This document shows positions 26,394 to 35,555 of a stretch of DNA of 64,000 nucleotides, piece after piece. Numbering within the stretch: the first letter of the stretch is position 1; each line of letters begins with the position of its first letter. A model generated the notes under the pieces. That model saw only the letters and a list, made by a program, of their open reading frames with translations. It was not told the DNA's origin and ran no database searches. This DNA comes from Trichormus sp. M33_DOE_039 (lineage in GTDB: Bacteria; Cyanobacteriota; Cyanobacteriia; Cyanobacteriales; Nostocaceae): positions 62,001-126,000 of the forward strand of contig DVDT01000086.1 of the NCBI GenBank assembly GCA_015296085.1, given 5' to 3'. The position numbers and the translations under genes were made by a program.

Positions 26394-27908
26394 ATGAAAG
26401 AAATTCAAGCATTGCGACAGGCTGTGCAAAGTCGCAAGATGGGTGCGTTACTACTGCTAGGTTTTGCTTCTGGATTGCCTTTGTTCTTAACAAGTAGAAC
26501 ATTACAGTTATGGATGCAAGATGCCAAGGTCGATATTGGGAAAATCACCTTATTTGGGTTGTTGGCTTTGCCTTATTCCCTCAAATTTTTGTGGTCTCCT
26601 TTATTAGATAGATTTGTACCACCGCTTTTGGGTGCAAGGCGCGGTTGGCTATTATTCACTCAAATTGGGTTAACATTAGCGATCGCATTCTTAGCACTAC
26701 AACAACCTGCTCAAAGTGACCAAATCCTGCAAATACTAGCAATCAATTGTCTGATCATCACTTTTTTGAGTGCAACTCAAGATATTGCTGGGGATGCTTA
26801 CCGTACCGATATTTTAAACCCCTTAGAAGCAGAACCCGGTGCATCAGTTTGGGTACTAGGCTATCGGTTAGCCTTGTTTATCACAAGTTCCCTGGCTTTA
26901 GTTTTAGCAGAATATCTCCCTTGGAACGTTGTTTACTTATTAATGGCTGCTTTAATGGCAGGGAGTATCCTGACTACCTTGTGGTCTCCTCAAGAACCAG
27001 AAATCCGCAACAATAACGAAAGATATGCACCTTTATCTCTGAAAGATCTCATTTTTATCGTATTGATCACATTATTAGTGGCTGGATTAATTGGAGGTGT
27101 TTTTGTTGGCTATATTGCTTTGCCTGTGTTTTACTCGGTGTTAGCGGGTTTAATCGTAGCTTGGATTGTGACATCTCTGTTACTGCCCACAGAACTATTA
27201 GGTGAGGTCAGAGAAGACAGTCCTCCCCAAAATTTACAAGCAGCAATTTTTCTACCTTTTAAAGAATTCTTTCACAGATTTGGACTGACTCAAGCCAGCA
27301 TCATTCTTGTTTTTATCGTGCTGTACAAGCTAGGAGACTCTCTAGTCGGCATCACAGCAAACTTATTTTTACGAGAAATTAACTTTACCAAAGCAGAAAT
27401 TGGTGCAATTCAAGCAGGGATAGGTTTTATCGCCACGACTGTCGGCGTATTGGCTGGCGGCGTGATTATGACTAAAATTCGTGTGAATCGCAGTTTGTGG
27501 ATTTTTGGTATCCTTCAGTTACTTAGTAACTTGGGTTATTATGCACTAGCAGTGACTGGTAAAGATTATTCACTTTTAGTGTTAGCGGTGAATATTGAAA
27601 ACTTTAGTGCCGGATTAGTGACAGTCGCGACAGTAGCATTCTTAATGAACCTTTGTAACCATCGCTTTACTACTACCCAATTTGCTTTATTTTCTAGCTT
27701 AATGGCGATCGGTAGAGATGTTTTGTCTGCACCGGCAGGCGATTGGGCCAAAGCTACAGGCTGGCCTACCTTTTTCTTAATAACCCTAGCGGCGGCAATA
27801 CCGGGATTGCTACTTTTGCCTTTGGTTGCCCCCTGGAATCAAAAACCAGCAGCAGTAAATAGACCAGGACTTGAGCCAGAAGACGAGGATTTATGGGAAA
27901 CCAAATAG
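26394..27908 (+). CDS. AmpG-like MFS permease
   Basis: A 504-residue membrane protein with about 12-14 helices. The N-terminal MGALLLLGFASGLPLFLTSR and LWMQDAKVDIGKITLFGLLA, then LPYSLKFLWSPLLDRF and FLSATQDIAGDAYRTDIL, are the hallmark segments of AmpG (the muropeptide permease family). In other bacteria AmpG imports anhydro-muropeptides for cell-wall recycling. The function in cyanobacteria is inferred from family only. An extra hydrophobic region at about 215-260 (LIFIVLITLLVAGLIGGVFV) fits the 14-helix form. The stop overlaps the start of the next gene by 16 nt, so the two are translationally coupled. Confidence 0.9.
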   Translation: MKEIQALRQAVQSRKMGALLLLGFASGLPLFLTSRTLQLWMQDAKVDIGKITLFGLLALPYSLKFLWSPLLDRFVPPLLGARRGWLLFTQIGLTLAIAFLALQQPAQSDQILQILAINCLIITFLSATQDIAGDAYRTDILNPLEAEPGASVWVLGYRLALFITSSLALVLAEYLPWNVVYLLMAALMAGSILTTLWSPQEPEIRNNNERYAPLSLKDLIFIVLITLLVAGLIGGVFVGYIALPVFYSVLAGLIVAWIVTSLLLPTELLGEVREDSPPQNLQAAIFLPFKEFFHRFGLTQASIILVFIVLYKLGDSLVGITANLFLREINFTKAEIGAIQAGIGFIATTVGVLAGGVIMTKIRVNRSLWIFGILQLLSNLGYYALAVTGKDYSLLVLAVNIENFSAGLVTVATVAFLMNLCNHRFTTTQFALFSSLMAIGRDVLSAPAGDWAKATGWPTFFLITLAAAIPGLLLLPLVAPWNQKPAAVNRPGLEPEDEDLWETK

Positions 27909-28312
27909 TAATTCTGATCGGCACATTTATTCTTTTACTCACAGGTTTATTACTGGGGTATGTTCTTTCACAGTTAGTGTTAGGTTATTTAACCTTTAAC
28001 CTTCTCACCTTTTTCGGAACACTTAGCCTGATTTTAATTTTTGGGACACTTTACTACGTACTGTTCTGGCAACTGAAGCGGCAACAGTCTCCAGTCTTGC
28101 GAGAACCAACTTCTCAGCCATTTAGTCAGCCCATCCGTGAGGATCTTACAGAAAACCAAGACTACCTCAAAAACAAACTCATTTCTAAATTATCCGGTGA
28201 TGTAGCCGCAGCAGAAAGATTAATTGAGCAAGCCCAACAAAACTATCCCGGAATGCCAGAAAATTGGTATTGCGAAAGAGTTCTAGACGATCTAGACCGT
28301 GATACACGCTAA
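27893..28312 (+). CDS. Small two-span membrane protein of unknown function
   Basis: 139 residues. Two hydrophobic segments at about 5-27 (IVILIGTFILLLTGLLLGYV) and 35-62 (FNLLTFFGTLSLILIFGTLY) are followed by a cytoplasmic tail. The tail contains KNKLISKLSGDVAAAERLIEQAQQNYPGMPENWYCERVLDDLDRD, a pattern I recognise from cyanobacterial conserved hypothetical proteins but without a name. Its ATG lies within the end of the AmpG-like gene (16-nt overlap), so it is probably made together with it and may be a partner of the permease. Confidence 0.8.
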   Translation: MGNQIVILIGTFILLLTGLLLGYVLSQLVLGYLTFNLLTFFGTLSLILIFGTLYYVLFWQLKRQQSPVLREPTSQPFSQPIREDLTENQDYLKNKLISKLSGDVAAAERLIEQAQQNYPGMPENWYCERVLDDLDRDTR

Positions 28313-28319
28313 ATTAAAG

Positions 28320-28350
28320 GGGTGTAAGGGTTTAAGGGTATGGGGGTGTA
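28320..28350. repeat. G-rich dispersed repeat (GGGTGTA type)
   Basis: GGGGTGTAAGGGTTTAAGGG followed by TATGGGGGTGTAGGGG lies just after the stop of the small membrane protein gene. The same unit type occurs at 20677-20696. Confidence 0.55.
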
Positions 28351-28519
28351 GGGGAAAATCATCTTTCCGCTTCAGCTATAAAATTTTTGTATTAAACTGC
28401 GTTGAAAATTTCCTTTCATATTCCGCAATGACCAAAAGTCGCTAAAATTAAGTCAAGTAAACTTCACAAATCTTTAGTTAGGTTTGCACTCAAGACCTAA
28501 AGCGATCGCAACTAAAAAT

Positions 28520-28708
28520 ATGGCTATATTTCGTCAGTACATTGCCCCCTTACTAGTAGTATTAGTCTTTATCCTGGCTCTAGTAGCAGTTAGTGCGAGA
28601 ATATTCTTACCCTCCGACATGGCAGCACCCGCACCAATTGAGGAAGTGGGAATGGCGACTGGAAACTGGGGACTGGGGATTAGGGAAGAAATAACGAATA
28701 TTGGCTAA
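28520..28708 (+). CDS. Very small single-span membrane protein
   Basis: 62 residues from the ATG at 28520 (MAIFRQYIAPLLVVLVFILA); an in-frame start 12 codons earlier runs through a HIP1 site and looks like chance. One transmembrane helix at about 8-30 is followed by ARIFLPSDMAAPAPIEE, a short proline/alanine-rich segment. The last 18 residues (MATGNWGLGIREEITNIG) come from a G-rich repeat (ACTGGGGACTGGGGATTAGG), so the natural C-terminus is probably about EEVG. It overlaps the next gene by 8 nt. The function is unknown. Confidence 0.6.
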   Translation: MAIFRQYIAPLLVVLVFILALVAVSARIFLPSDMAAPAPIEEVGMATGNWGLGIREEITNIG

Positions 28709-29234
28709 AAATTTGAATTTTGAATTACTTCTGCCGGGTTATTATATTCGTCGCGGTTCGACACTAGAGCGATCGCTGCTGGTCAAATTTATGCAGCGCA
28801 CCTACCAAGAACTATATCCACTGCAAGATTTTGCTCATCTAGCTAAAACCGTTGAGCAATACTTCTCCAAAGATACCCCCCTTTGGTGGGTGGATTTTTC
28901 AGATGAAGGTTTAAAAGAACAGGAGAAACATGAAACAGAAGTAACATCATCTTCCTTATCTCCTGTAGCTTGTCTCTGGGTAGGTAATGCGATAGATCAA
29001 GTTACGGGAACACGCCACCCTCATATTTTTTTACTGTACGTCGTTCCAGAACATCGACGGCAGGGTGTGGGTACAGCCTTGATGCGCTATGTAGAAAATT
29101 GGGCAATGCAAAGAGGCGATCGCCAAATCGGGTTGCAAGTGTTCCAATCCAACCAACCCGCTTTAAATCTCTACAATCAGTTAGGTTATCAAACCCAATC
29201 TCTCTGGATGCTAAAACAACTGGGCAGTCAATAG
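28701..29234 (+). CDS. GNAT family N-acetyltransferase
   Basis: A 177-residue GNAT protein. The acetyl-CoA motif is FLLYVVPEHRRQGVGTALMRYV (about 110-130), followed by GLQVFQSNQPALNLYNQLGY, the standard C-terminal part. The N-terminus LLPGYYIRRGSTLERSLLVKFM is also GNAT-like. There is no ATG upstream of the conserved GYYIRRGS. I take the TTG at 28701, but the start is uncertain because a dispersed repeat ends just before it (28660-28685) and may have disturbed it. The substrate is unknown. Confidence 0.82.
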   Translation: MAKNLNFELLLPGYYIRRGSTLERSLLVKFMQRTYQELYPLQDFAHLAKTVEQYFSKDTPLWWVDFSDEGLKEQEKHETEVTSSSLSPVACLWVGNAIDQVTGTRHPHIFLLYVVPEHRRQGVGTALMRYVENWAMQRGDRQIGLQVFQSNQPALNLYNQLGYQTQSLWMLKQLGSQ

Positions 29235-29385
29235 TAAATAATTCTTCCCCTACTCAGTCCCTAGTCCCTAGTCCCTATCTCATATGGATGAGAAAGTGTA
29301 CAATAATTGAACTCATAAAAATAAAGCTTTAATAAATTAGCCTGGAAAGTTTGGATAAACAGACCTCCAGCATATGCACGTAATT

Positions 29386-30150
29386 ATGTATGACGAAGAA
29401 GAACTAAGTATACTCGAACTCGATATCGAGGAGGATTTAGAAAGTCCCTTAGATAAACTAGAACCAATTACGGCTGAGTCAGAATTGCCAAAACCTGACC
29501 CAGACGAAATGTTAGCACTGTTAGATAATCCCCAGCCCCAAAAAAGGATGCTAGCAGCTCGCGCTTTTTGCGACATTGAAGACTCACGGGCTACTCCTTT
29601 TTTAATCCAGCTGTTGTCTGATACTTGTCCATTAGTGCGGGTGAGTGCAGCTTATGGTATCGGACGCAATCCCAGTACCGAAGCAGTAGAACCGTTGATC
29701 AACCAGCTAAATCGGGATTGGAACGGCTATGTTCGCAAAGGCGTGGTTTGGGCATTAGGAAATTGTCGCGATCGCCGTTGTCTAGCACCTCTGGCCGATG
29801 CTTTAAGAACCGATATTTCCGCTGTACGTTTGTGGTCTGCTAGTGCCTTGGCACAAATGGCGGGAGTCAGTTATGAATCAGTGATCGGCGCAATACCTCC
29901 CCTAATTGAAGCCTTATTTCAAGACCCCATAGCAGCCGTTAGAAGTAACTGCGCTTGGGCAATTGGGCAATTGTGTAAAGAACTACCTTCCAATGTAGTT
30001 TATGCCGCAGCGATCGATGCCTTAATCCAGTCCTTTGCTGAAGATAAGGATCTAGGTGTGCGCGAAGATGCCAAAGCCTCACTCTTAGGTGTAGGCGATC
30101 CGCGTGGCTTACAGCTGATTGAAACCCTAGAACAAGAAGGATGGTTTTAG
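29386..30150 (+). CDS. HEAT-repeat protein (PBS lyase HEAT-like)
   Basis: 254 residues from the ATG at 29386 (MYDEEELSILELDIEEDLES); an ATG at 29374 would add four residues. The N-terminal 45 residues are very acidic. Residues 50-254 are five or six HEAT-like repeats: LLDNPQPQKRMLAARAFCDI, PFLIQLLSDTCPLVRVSAAY, GYVRKGVVWALGNC, LRTDISAVRLWSASALAQM, DPIAAVRSNCAWAIGQL and KDLGVREDAKASLLGVGD. In cyanobacteria such proteins include phycobilin lyases (CpcE/CpcF type) and scaffold proteins. The lack of a neighbouring phycobiliprotein gene makes a lyase role unproven. There is no signal peptide. Confidence 0.85.
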   Translation: MYDEEELSILELDIEEDLESPLDKLEPITAESELPKPDPDEMLALLDNPQPQKRMLAARAFCDIEDSRATPFLIQLLSDTCPLVRVSAAYGIGRNPSTEAVEPLINQLNRDWNGYVRKGVVWALGNCRDRRCLAPLADALRTDISAVRLWSASALAQMAGVSYESVIGAIPPLIEALFQDPIAAVRSNCAWAIGQLCKELPSNVVYAAAIDALIQSFAEDKDLGVREDAKASLLGVGDPRGLQLIETLEQEGWF

Positions 30151-30200
30151 AAAAGGCAAAAGTCAAAAGAAAAACTCTTTTACCTTTTGCCTTTTCCCTT

Positions 30201-30605
30201 CTACTTCTCAGTTACAGGCTTGACAAGATTAAGATCATAAGGGCGTTCTGTATCATCTTCGCCCAAATATTCACCATTTTGAATTTCCAGAATTACTAAC
30301 GGAATCGATCCTGGATTTTCTACCTTGTGCAGCGTTGCAGCTGGTACATAAGTAGATTGGTTACGACCAAGTAATACTTCCTCATCTCCACAAGTCACTT
30401 TAGCCACGCCAGAGACTACAACCCAGTGTTCGTTGCGGTGATAATGAATTTGTGGTTTAATGCCGTGTCTGGGCTTAATTTCAACGCGACTAATTCTATA
30501 GGTTTCTCCCTCTTCAATGACCTCTACGTTACCCCAATAACGTGTACCTGAGTGAGAGGAGGAATCATTGCCATTTAATTGAGTATTATCTTCATTCTGA
30601 GTCAT
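30201..30605 (-). CDS. Cupin protein, mannose-6-phosphate isomerase type II-like
   Basis: A 134-residue single-domain protein. It has RYWGNVEVIEEGETYRISRV, then the cupin core IKPRHGIKPQIHYHRNEHW (metal-binding HxH...E), VVVSGVAKVTCGDEEVLLGR, and the second motif STYVPAATLHKVENPGSIPL with its histidine. It matches the C-terminal isomerase-like domain of bifunctional GMP/PMI enzymes (ManC/AlgA), but without the nucleotidyltransferase. It could isomerise mannose 6-phosphate or be a small sugar-binding cupin. It is convergent with the HEAT gene (50 nt). Confidence 0.88.
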   Translation of the reverse strand: MTQNEDNTQLNGNDSSSHSGTRYWGNVEVIEEGETYRISRVEIKPRHGIKPQIHYHRNEHWVVVSGVAKVTCGDEEVLLGRNQSTYVPAATLHKVENPGSIPLVILEIQNGEYLGEDDTERPYDLNLVKPVTEK

Positions 30606-30818
30606 AAATAAAATTTTTGAGCTAAAAGAATATTACTGTTTTCCAGAAATCTCATTTAAACCAGATAAAACTAAGCCCAAGCCGCAGAAAACTTTATGTT
30701 CTCACTACCCATAATTTATAACTGCTGTCACCTGTCCCTAGTCCATAAATTGTATCGAATTATGAAGTTATTGATTAGTTAACAGTTATAACTTCTTCCT
30801 CTGCTCCCTATTACTTAA

Positions 30819-32159
30819 CTAACTTCCTGTATACTGAATCCGATAAATCCGATCATTAGCTTCTTCTGTGACTAGTAAACTGCCGTCAGGTAAGACTAAT
30901 AATCCTACAGGCCTTCCCCAAGTGCTGGGAATGGAAGGGTCAAGTAAAAATCCTGTGAGAAAGTCTTCATAGTAACCTTGTGGTCGTCCTTGATTATTAA
31001 AGGGAACAAACACAATTTTGTAACCAGTACCGCGATCGCGATTCCAAGAACCCCGAAATGCTACAAAAGCACCATTGCGATACTTTTGCGGAAAAGTCTT
31101 ACCATCATAAAATTGCAAACCCAAGGCGGCTGAGTGGGCTTGAAATAATACGTCAGGTGTACGAGTACGCGCTGCTAAATCTGGACGTTTACTTTTTCCA
31201 TTCGCTGTTTGTCGTGGGTCAAGGTTACTTGGTTGAAAGTAAGTATAAGGCCAGCCATAAAACTCTCCTTGACGAATACGTGTCAAGTAGTCTGGTACTA
31301 AATCATCCCCAATCCCATCTCGCTCATTAACTGTGGTGTAAAGTTCCTTGGTGGTGGGGTGAAAGTCTAAACCGACTGGGTTACGTAAACCAAAAGCAAA
31401 TGTCCGTTGTTCCGAACCATCTAAGTTCATCACCTGTACTGAAGCGCGCGGTAATCCCTCTTCATCGACGTTAGAACGAGACCCTACAGAAACATACAGT
31501 TTGTTTTCATCAGGTGAAGCTACTACATTTCTTGTCCAATGCTGATTGTAACCACCACCAGGGAGATCGGCGATTTTTTTGCCATTATCAGTTAATTGTT
31601 GTTGTCCTTGACTGTAAGGAAACTGTAAAACTGCATCAGTATTACCTAAAAAAAAGGAATTACCAGCAAAAGCCATACCAAAGGGAATATTCAAACCATT
31701 GGACGCATTTGCAAAGGTTTGACGGACATCAGCTACACCATCGCCATCAGTATCACGCAACAAACGAATCTGGTTTTGTCGAGTTTCCGTCACCAATACA
31801 TCACCACTAGGAGTTAACGCTAACCAACGTGGTGCATTTAAACCATCAGCAAACACATTCACTGTAAAACCTGATGGTACTTTAAGGATTGGGTTTTCAG
31901 GAATTTGTACAACTTGAGGTGGTTTAGAAGCACTGTTCGTAGCGAAGGGAGCAGGTAAATTTTGCAAGTTGATGCGGATGGGTTGGGGTGAAAGTGTTTC
32001 TGTCGCTATAATATTTTTCGTCGATGTAGAAGTTTGTGCTAGCCGAGCCGCAGGTGCAGATACTTGTGGTGTGGAATTATCTAAAAGAGTGCGCGTTTGA
32101 TTACAGCCTGCTGCGATTAATAGACTACTCAGCAGCAAGCAAAACCCAATTCTTTTCAT
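30819..32159 (-). CDS. PQQ-type sugar dehydrogenase lipoprotein
   Basis: 446 residues. The signal sequence KRIGFCLLLSSLLIAAGC ends in a clear lipobox (LIAAGC, acylated Cys at about 19). Residues 85-445 are the six-bladed propeller of the soluble glucose/sorbosone dehydrogenase family: GFTVNVFADGLNAPRWLALT, GDVLVTETRQNQIRLLRD, DGDGVADVRQTFA, HWTRNVVASPDENKLYVSVG, FGLRNPVGLDFHPTTKELYT, FRGSWNRDRGTGYKIVFVPF and RPVGLLVLPDGSLLVTEE. Family members oxidise sugars using PQQ in the periplasm. Whether this host makes PQQ is not visible here, so the activity is uncertain. The start is the ATG at 32157-32159. Confidence 0.9.
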   Translation of the reverse strand: MKRIGFCLLLSSLLIAAGCNQTRTLLDNSTPQVSAPAARLAQTSTSTKNIIATETLSPQPIRINLQNLPAPFATNSASKPPQVVQIPENPILKVPSGFTVNVFADGLNAPRWLALTPSGDVLVTETRQNQIRLLRDTDGDGVADVRQTFANASNGLNIPFGMAFAGNSFFLGNTDAVLQFPYSQGQQQLTDNGKKIADLPGGGYNQHWTRNVVASPDENKLYVSVGSRSNVDEEGLPRASVQVMNLDGSEQRTFAFGLRNPVGLDFHPTTKELYTTVNERDGIGDDLVPDYLTRIRQGEFYGWPYTYFQPSNLDPRQTANGKSKRPDLAARTRTPDVLFQAHSAALGLQFYDGKTFPQKYRNGAFVAFRGSWNRDRGTGYKIVFVPFNNQGRPQGYYEDFLTGFLLDPSIPSTWGRPVGLLVLPDGSLLVTEEANDRIYRIQYTGS

Positions 32160-32332
32160 AAAAGTAAAAATATATACACAATTTTTAAATTTAGAATCAA
32201 GTTATCGTAACTGTCACCATCCAAAAGTCCGATTTTCGAGGGTTAATGCTAGCTTTTTCTTCTATAATTTCCACAAGATAGCGATCGCCTGAAAAATTTC
32301 CCCAATTTGCTATCTAGTTGCGAATTGTTCGA

Positions 32333-32785
32333 CTATGATTTCCAAGACCTGAGTTTAGTGATTACAGGTTTCTCTGGTGTAGACAAATTGAGTTGATATT
32401 GAGTAGTTGGGACATCAGAACCATTACCATAACGAACAGTGACAAAAAAAGTTGTCCTATTGCGTGGAGACTTGCTAATTTTCTCGACATAACCAGACTG
32501 TATTTGTTGTATGTTTAGAAGTTTTGCTTGTCTAAAGCCTGTCCGAGAAATACAAACAATCGAAGAACCGTCTATATACTGACCTGAATATAACCAATAA
32601 ATTTTACCGTTGGTTTGAAATTCAGATTTGTACATAACCGTAAATCGATCAAATTCCGCTAATTGTTGATTTTGTTTACAGTTACTATCAATGTAGATGT
32701 CTTGAGCAATGACTGAGGTTTCGCCCAATAGTCCTAATATTAAACTAGTAGCTAATCCAGTTATCAGTTTGGTTTTAGGTATCAT
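32333..32785 (-). CDS. Secreted small protein of unknown function
   Basis: 150 residues from the ATG at 32783-32785 (MIPKTKLITGLATSLILGLL); a TTG six codons earlier is in the same frame. The signal peptide probably ends at SVIAQ. The mature part has two cysteines (SNCKQN and IVCIS) that could form a disulfide, and a beta-rich pattern (IYWLYSGQYIDGSSIV, FFVTVRYGNGSDVPTTQYQL). I do not recognise the family. It lies 35 nt downstream of the NACHT NTPase on the same strand and could be transcribed with it. Confidence 0.75.
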   Translation of the reverse strand: MIPKTKLITGLATSLILGLLGETSVIAQDIYIDSNCKQNQQLAEFDRFTVMYKSEFQTNGKIYWLYSGQYIDGSSIVCISRTGFRQAKLLNIQQIQSGYVEKISKSPRNRTTFFVTVRYGNGSDVPTTQYQLNLSTPEKPVITKLRSWKS

Positions 32786-32820
32786 GTAATTAACTAATGG
32801 CAATTTTTTAAACTTACAAT

Positions 32821-35124
32821 CTATTCGCTTGTTAAAAATAAATTCTGCTCGATGATATTTTTGACATGCGAACTAACATTATTAGCAGCATTCAGACAAT
32901 CTAACAGTAATTTATTTGCATTCCAATACTGTTGTAGATATTGCAAATCTTGGTCACAAAACTGCCAATTATGACCTATTTGACGATTCTTAATGATTAG
33001 CGATCGCAAATTCTCTGTCCAAGCTTTACCATGATTTTGCCACCAGATTTTCAGCTTTGTTCTATCTTGATTAGTATGAGGTAATTGATTAGCGAGTTCT
33101 TGCAGAAGCGTTTGCCAAGATGCTTGTTTAGTGAGTAAATATTTCAAATCAAGGGACAACTTCAAAGCCATAATTCGTTGAGAAAAAACATCAGATGTCA
33201 TCGTTAGACTTACAACTAGTGCATGAGTTAAAGCTAAATCTATAGCTAAGTCTCTTGTTAAACTACCAGCCATTTGACGATCCAAATGTATAGCTAAATC
33301 TTGATTCCCTGCTAGGGAATGTTCTGGAGGTAAAGCAATTGTAAAATAAAAAGCACGTACACTAGAACAGTGATAAATAGCACTTATCTGAGAAGATTTT
33401 TGTTCTAACCATTTGAGAAAATCATGCAATTTCTGATTTTCACTGGGCATTTCGTCAATCTTTGACTTCATGAATTGCAGTAAATCATCTGCGGAATTTA
33501 ACATTCCCGCACTCAATAAAAAAACTTCTCGCCAGCGTTGTTCATGTAAATGGCAAACAAATTCTTTGAGAGTATTATTATTAGCATTAGCAACGATTTC
33601 CCTCGCTGTGAAGTATTCTTGAAAGCTCAAATGAGAGAAACAATAAATTCCTCTTGCCCTTTCAATTAATAACCCATGTTGAATTTCAATAGCATTTAAT
33701 ACGGCTATGCTTTCTATTTCTAGGGCATAAGTATCAGTAATTGCATTGGGTAAACTAGCTAAGTAATCAGCAATCAGTTGTTGGATTTTAGTGGCAGTAA
33801 TAAAGTAATTGCCTTGCTGAAAGCTGATACTAGCAATATAACTGAGTAACTTAATTTTATTTAGAAGAGATAAGTTGCGATAAACTTGATCTCTTCTAAT
33901 ACCCCTGCTTTCATCCCAGCGTACTAGTAATAAATCTAAAGCTTGTTTATAAAGTTGTGAATGATCATTAGGAAAATCATCTACAGATTGAAAAACTAAA
34001 CAGGTGAGATTCAATAATATAGGTGTGGCGGCTAGTTCTAGAATTTGAGCATTTTCTGCTAATTCTAGTTTTTGCATAAACTTCTGGGCTAATATTTGTG
34101 CTTTTACAGGTGAATTTCTAGCAAATGCCAAAAACCATCTATGAGCAAAAGCAGCAATTTGAGTTTTATTGAAATCTGCAATTTCTACTTCTGTAAAGCT
34201 ATAGAAATTAAGATTATAACCAAAGCGACAAGTAATAACTGTCTGATTTTTATAAAATTTATTAACAAAATTCCGAATTTTATTAATAACTATCTCTGCA
34301 TCTTCTCCGATAATTTCATCTAGACCGTCTAATAAGATGAGGGCTTTTCCTTCATAAAAAACTGTAGTTAATTCTGCTTCAGATATATTAAAATTGATAA
34401 AATATTCATAGATATAATTTAGTAAACTCAATTGACTAGAATCTCTAGATTCTTCAGCAAAGTTTTTTAAATTAACAAAAATTGGTAGATAATTAGGTTG
34501 AAAAAAACCGCGATCGCAACTGATAGCTATTGATTGCAAAAACGTAGTCTTGCCAGAGCCTGGTTTACCTAATACCAGCATTTTTGAGTATTTCTCAACA
34601 GCTTCTAGCCCAGAAATCCGTTCTTGGGAGACTCTATTAAAGGCAAAACTGTTGATTTCGCAAGAGTCTAGCTGTTGTAAATCAGTCATTTTTAGCCATC
34701 TTTTACTGCTAACCTCTTCACAAATATTTACATCAATATATAGATCATCGAGGTTGATGGGCTTGGCAATATCTAACAGATGTAAAGTACCACACTGAGC
34801 TTGAATTCTCTCATGATGTACAGAGCGCAACTTTTGGACTAAGACATCAATATCTATCGTGTTATTGTTATGAGTTTCTAAAAGCGTAACTTCATCAAGT
34901 GCCAAATTTTGAGCAATTTCTGAGGTATCTAAGTCTAGAACACAACAGATATCGTGGAAGACATGGCGGTCAACGGGTTTACCAGTAAAAAACTTCCAAA
35001 TTGGCTGACGTGTTTCTAAACCCACCTCAGCTGCTAAATATTCTTGCGTCCAACCTTTGCGCTTAAAAGCTTGTTTAGCTTTTTTGATTCCTTCCTCCGA
35101 TGCTTGGAGCGATCGCTTTGCCAT
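32821..35124 (-). CDS. NACHT-family STAND NTPase with N-terminal HTH
   Basis: 767 residues. Residues 10-70 are a helix-turn-helix-like domain (KKAKQAFKRKGWTQEYLAAE, PIWKFFTGKPVDRHVFHDIC). The NACHT NTPase is at about 180-350: Walker A LVLGKPGSGKTTFLQ, Walker B ALILLDGLDEI, then VITCRFGYN and an ATPILLNLTCLVF segment typical of the winged-helix part. LIERARGIYCFSHLSFQEYFTA (about 500) is the standard end of the NACHT module. The C-terminal 250 residues are all-helical, without recognisable WD or TPR repeats. Bacterial NACHT proteins are NLR-like sensors, and some defend against phage. No nuclease, TIR or other toxic domain is visible, so the output is unclear. The start is the ATG at 35122-35124. 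Confidence 0.9.
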   Translation of the reverse strand: MAKRSLQASEEGIKKAKQAFKRKGWTQEYLAAEVGLETRQPIWKFFTGKPVDRHVFHDICCVLDLDTSEIAQNLALDEVTLLETHNNNTIDIDVLVQKLRSVHHERIQAQCGTLHLLDIAKPINLDDLYIDVNICEEVSSKRWLKMTDLQQLDSCEINSFAFNRVSQERISGLEAVEKYSKMLVLGKPGSGKTTFLQSIAISCDRGFFQPNYLPIFVNLKNFAEESRDSSQLSLLNYIYEYFINFNISEAELTTVFYEGKALILLDGLDEIIGEDAEIVINKIRNFVNKFYKNQTVITCRFGYNLNFYSFTEVEIADFNKTQIAAFAHRWFLAFARNSPVKAQILAQKFMQKLELAENAQILELAATPILLNLTCLVFQSVDDFPNDHSQLYKQALDLLLVRWDESRGIRRDQVYRNLSLLNKIKLLSYIASISFQQGNYFITATKIQQLIADYLASLPNAITDTYALEIESIAVLNAIEIQHGLLIERARGIYCFSHLSFQEYFTAREIVANANNNTLKEFVCHLHEQRWREVFLLSAGMLNSADDLLQFMKSKIDEMPSENQKLHDFLKWLEQKSSQISAIYHCSSVRAFYFTIALPPEHSLAGNQDLAIHLDRQMAGSLTRDLAIDLALTHALVVSLTMTSDVFSQRIMALKLSLDLKYLLTKQASWQTLLQELANQLPHTNQDRTKLKIWWQNHGKAWTENLRSLIIKNRQIGHNWQFCDQDLQYLQQYWNANKLLLDCLNAANNVSSHVKNIIEQNLFLTSE

Positions 35125-35555
35125 TGCCTTGCCACCAAACTACAATAATTAATTCCCAGTTAAAATACAACTCATACAATTTATACGCTAAGTTCTACAC
35201 AAACCGAACGCGATCGCAAACACTGGTTCTAGATAATAGAATTCGAGTCAGCCAAATCTACATACCCAACTAGCTTAGGGCATTGCTTGGACGAGCGATC
35301 GAATCTTGAGCAATGCCGAAGCTTTTATTAAACTGACTTTGATTGCTCTAGCATATTCTCTAAATATTTTTCCACTACTGTGATCAGCTTTTCCATCATC
35401 CATTTTGAAAATAGTCAGCAAGAAAGTCAAAACCGACAAATTTAGCATAAGGCTTTAAATCGCTATAGTAAAATTTACTTAATTCAGTATTTAATAGCCT
35501 ACAATACAAGTTGTGCTGAAGAGTAACTATAGCCTCTTCAAAATAAACAATTATT
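35125..35555. other. Intergenic region without recognisable gene
   Basis: 431 bp upstream of the NACHT gene and downstream of the REC-histidine kinase gene. It has two or three HIP1-like CGATCG sites and no repeat family, hairpin or open frame that I can support. It should contain the promoter of the NACHT gene. Confidence 0.5.
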
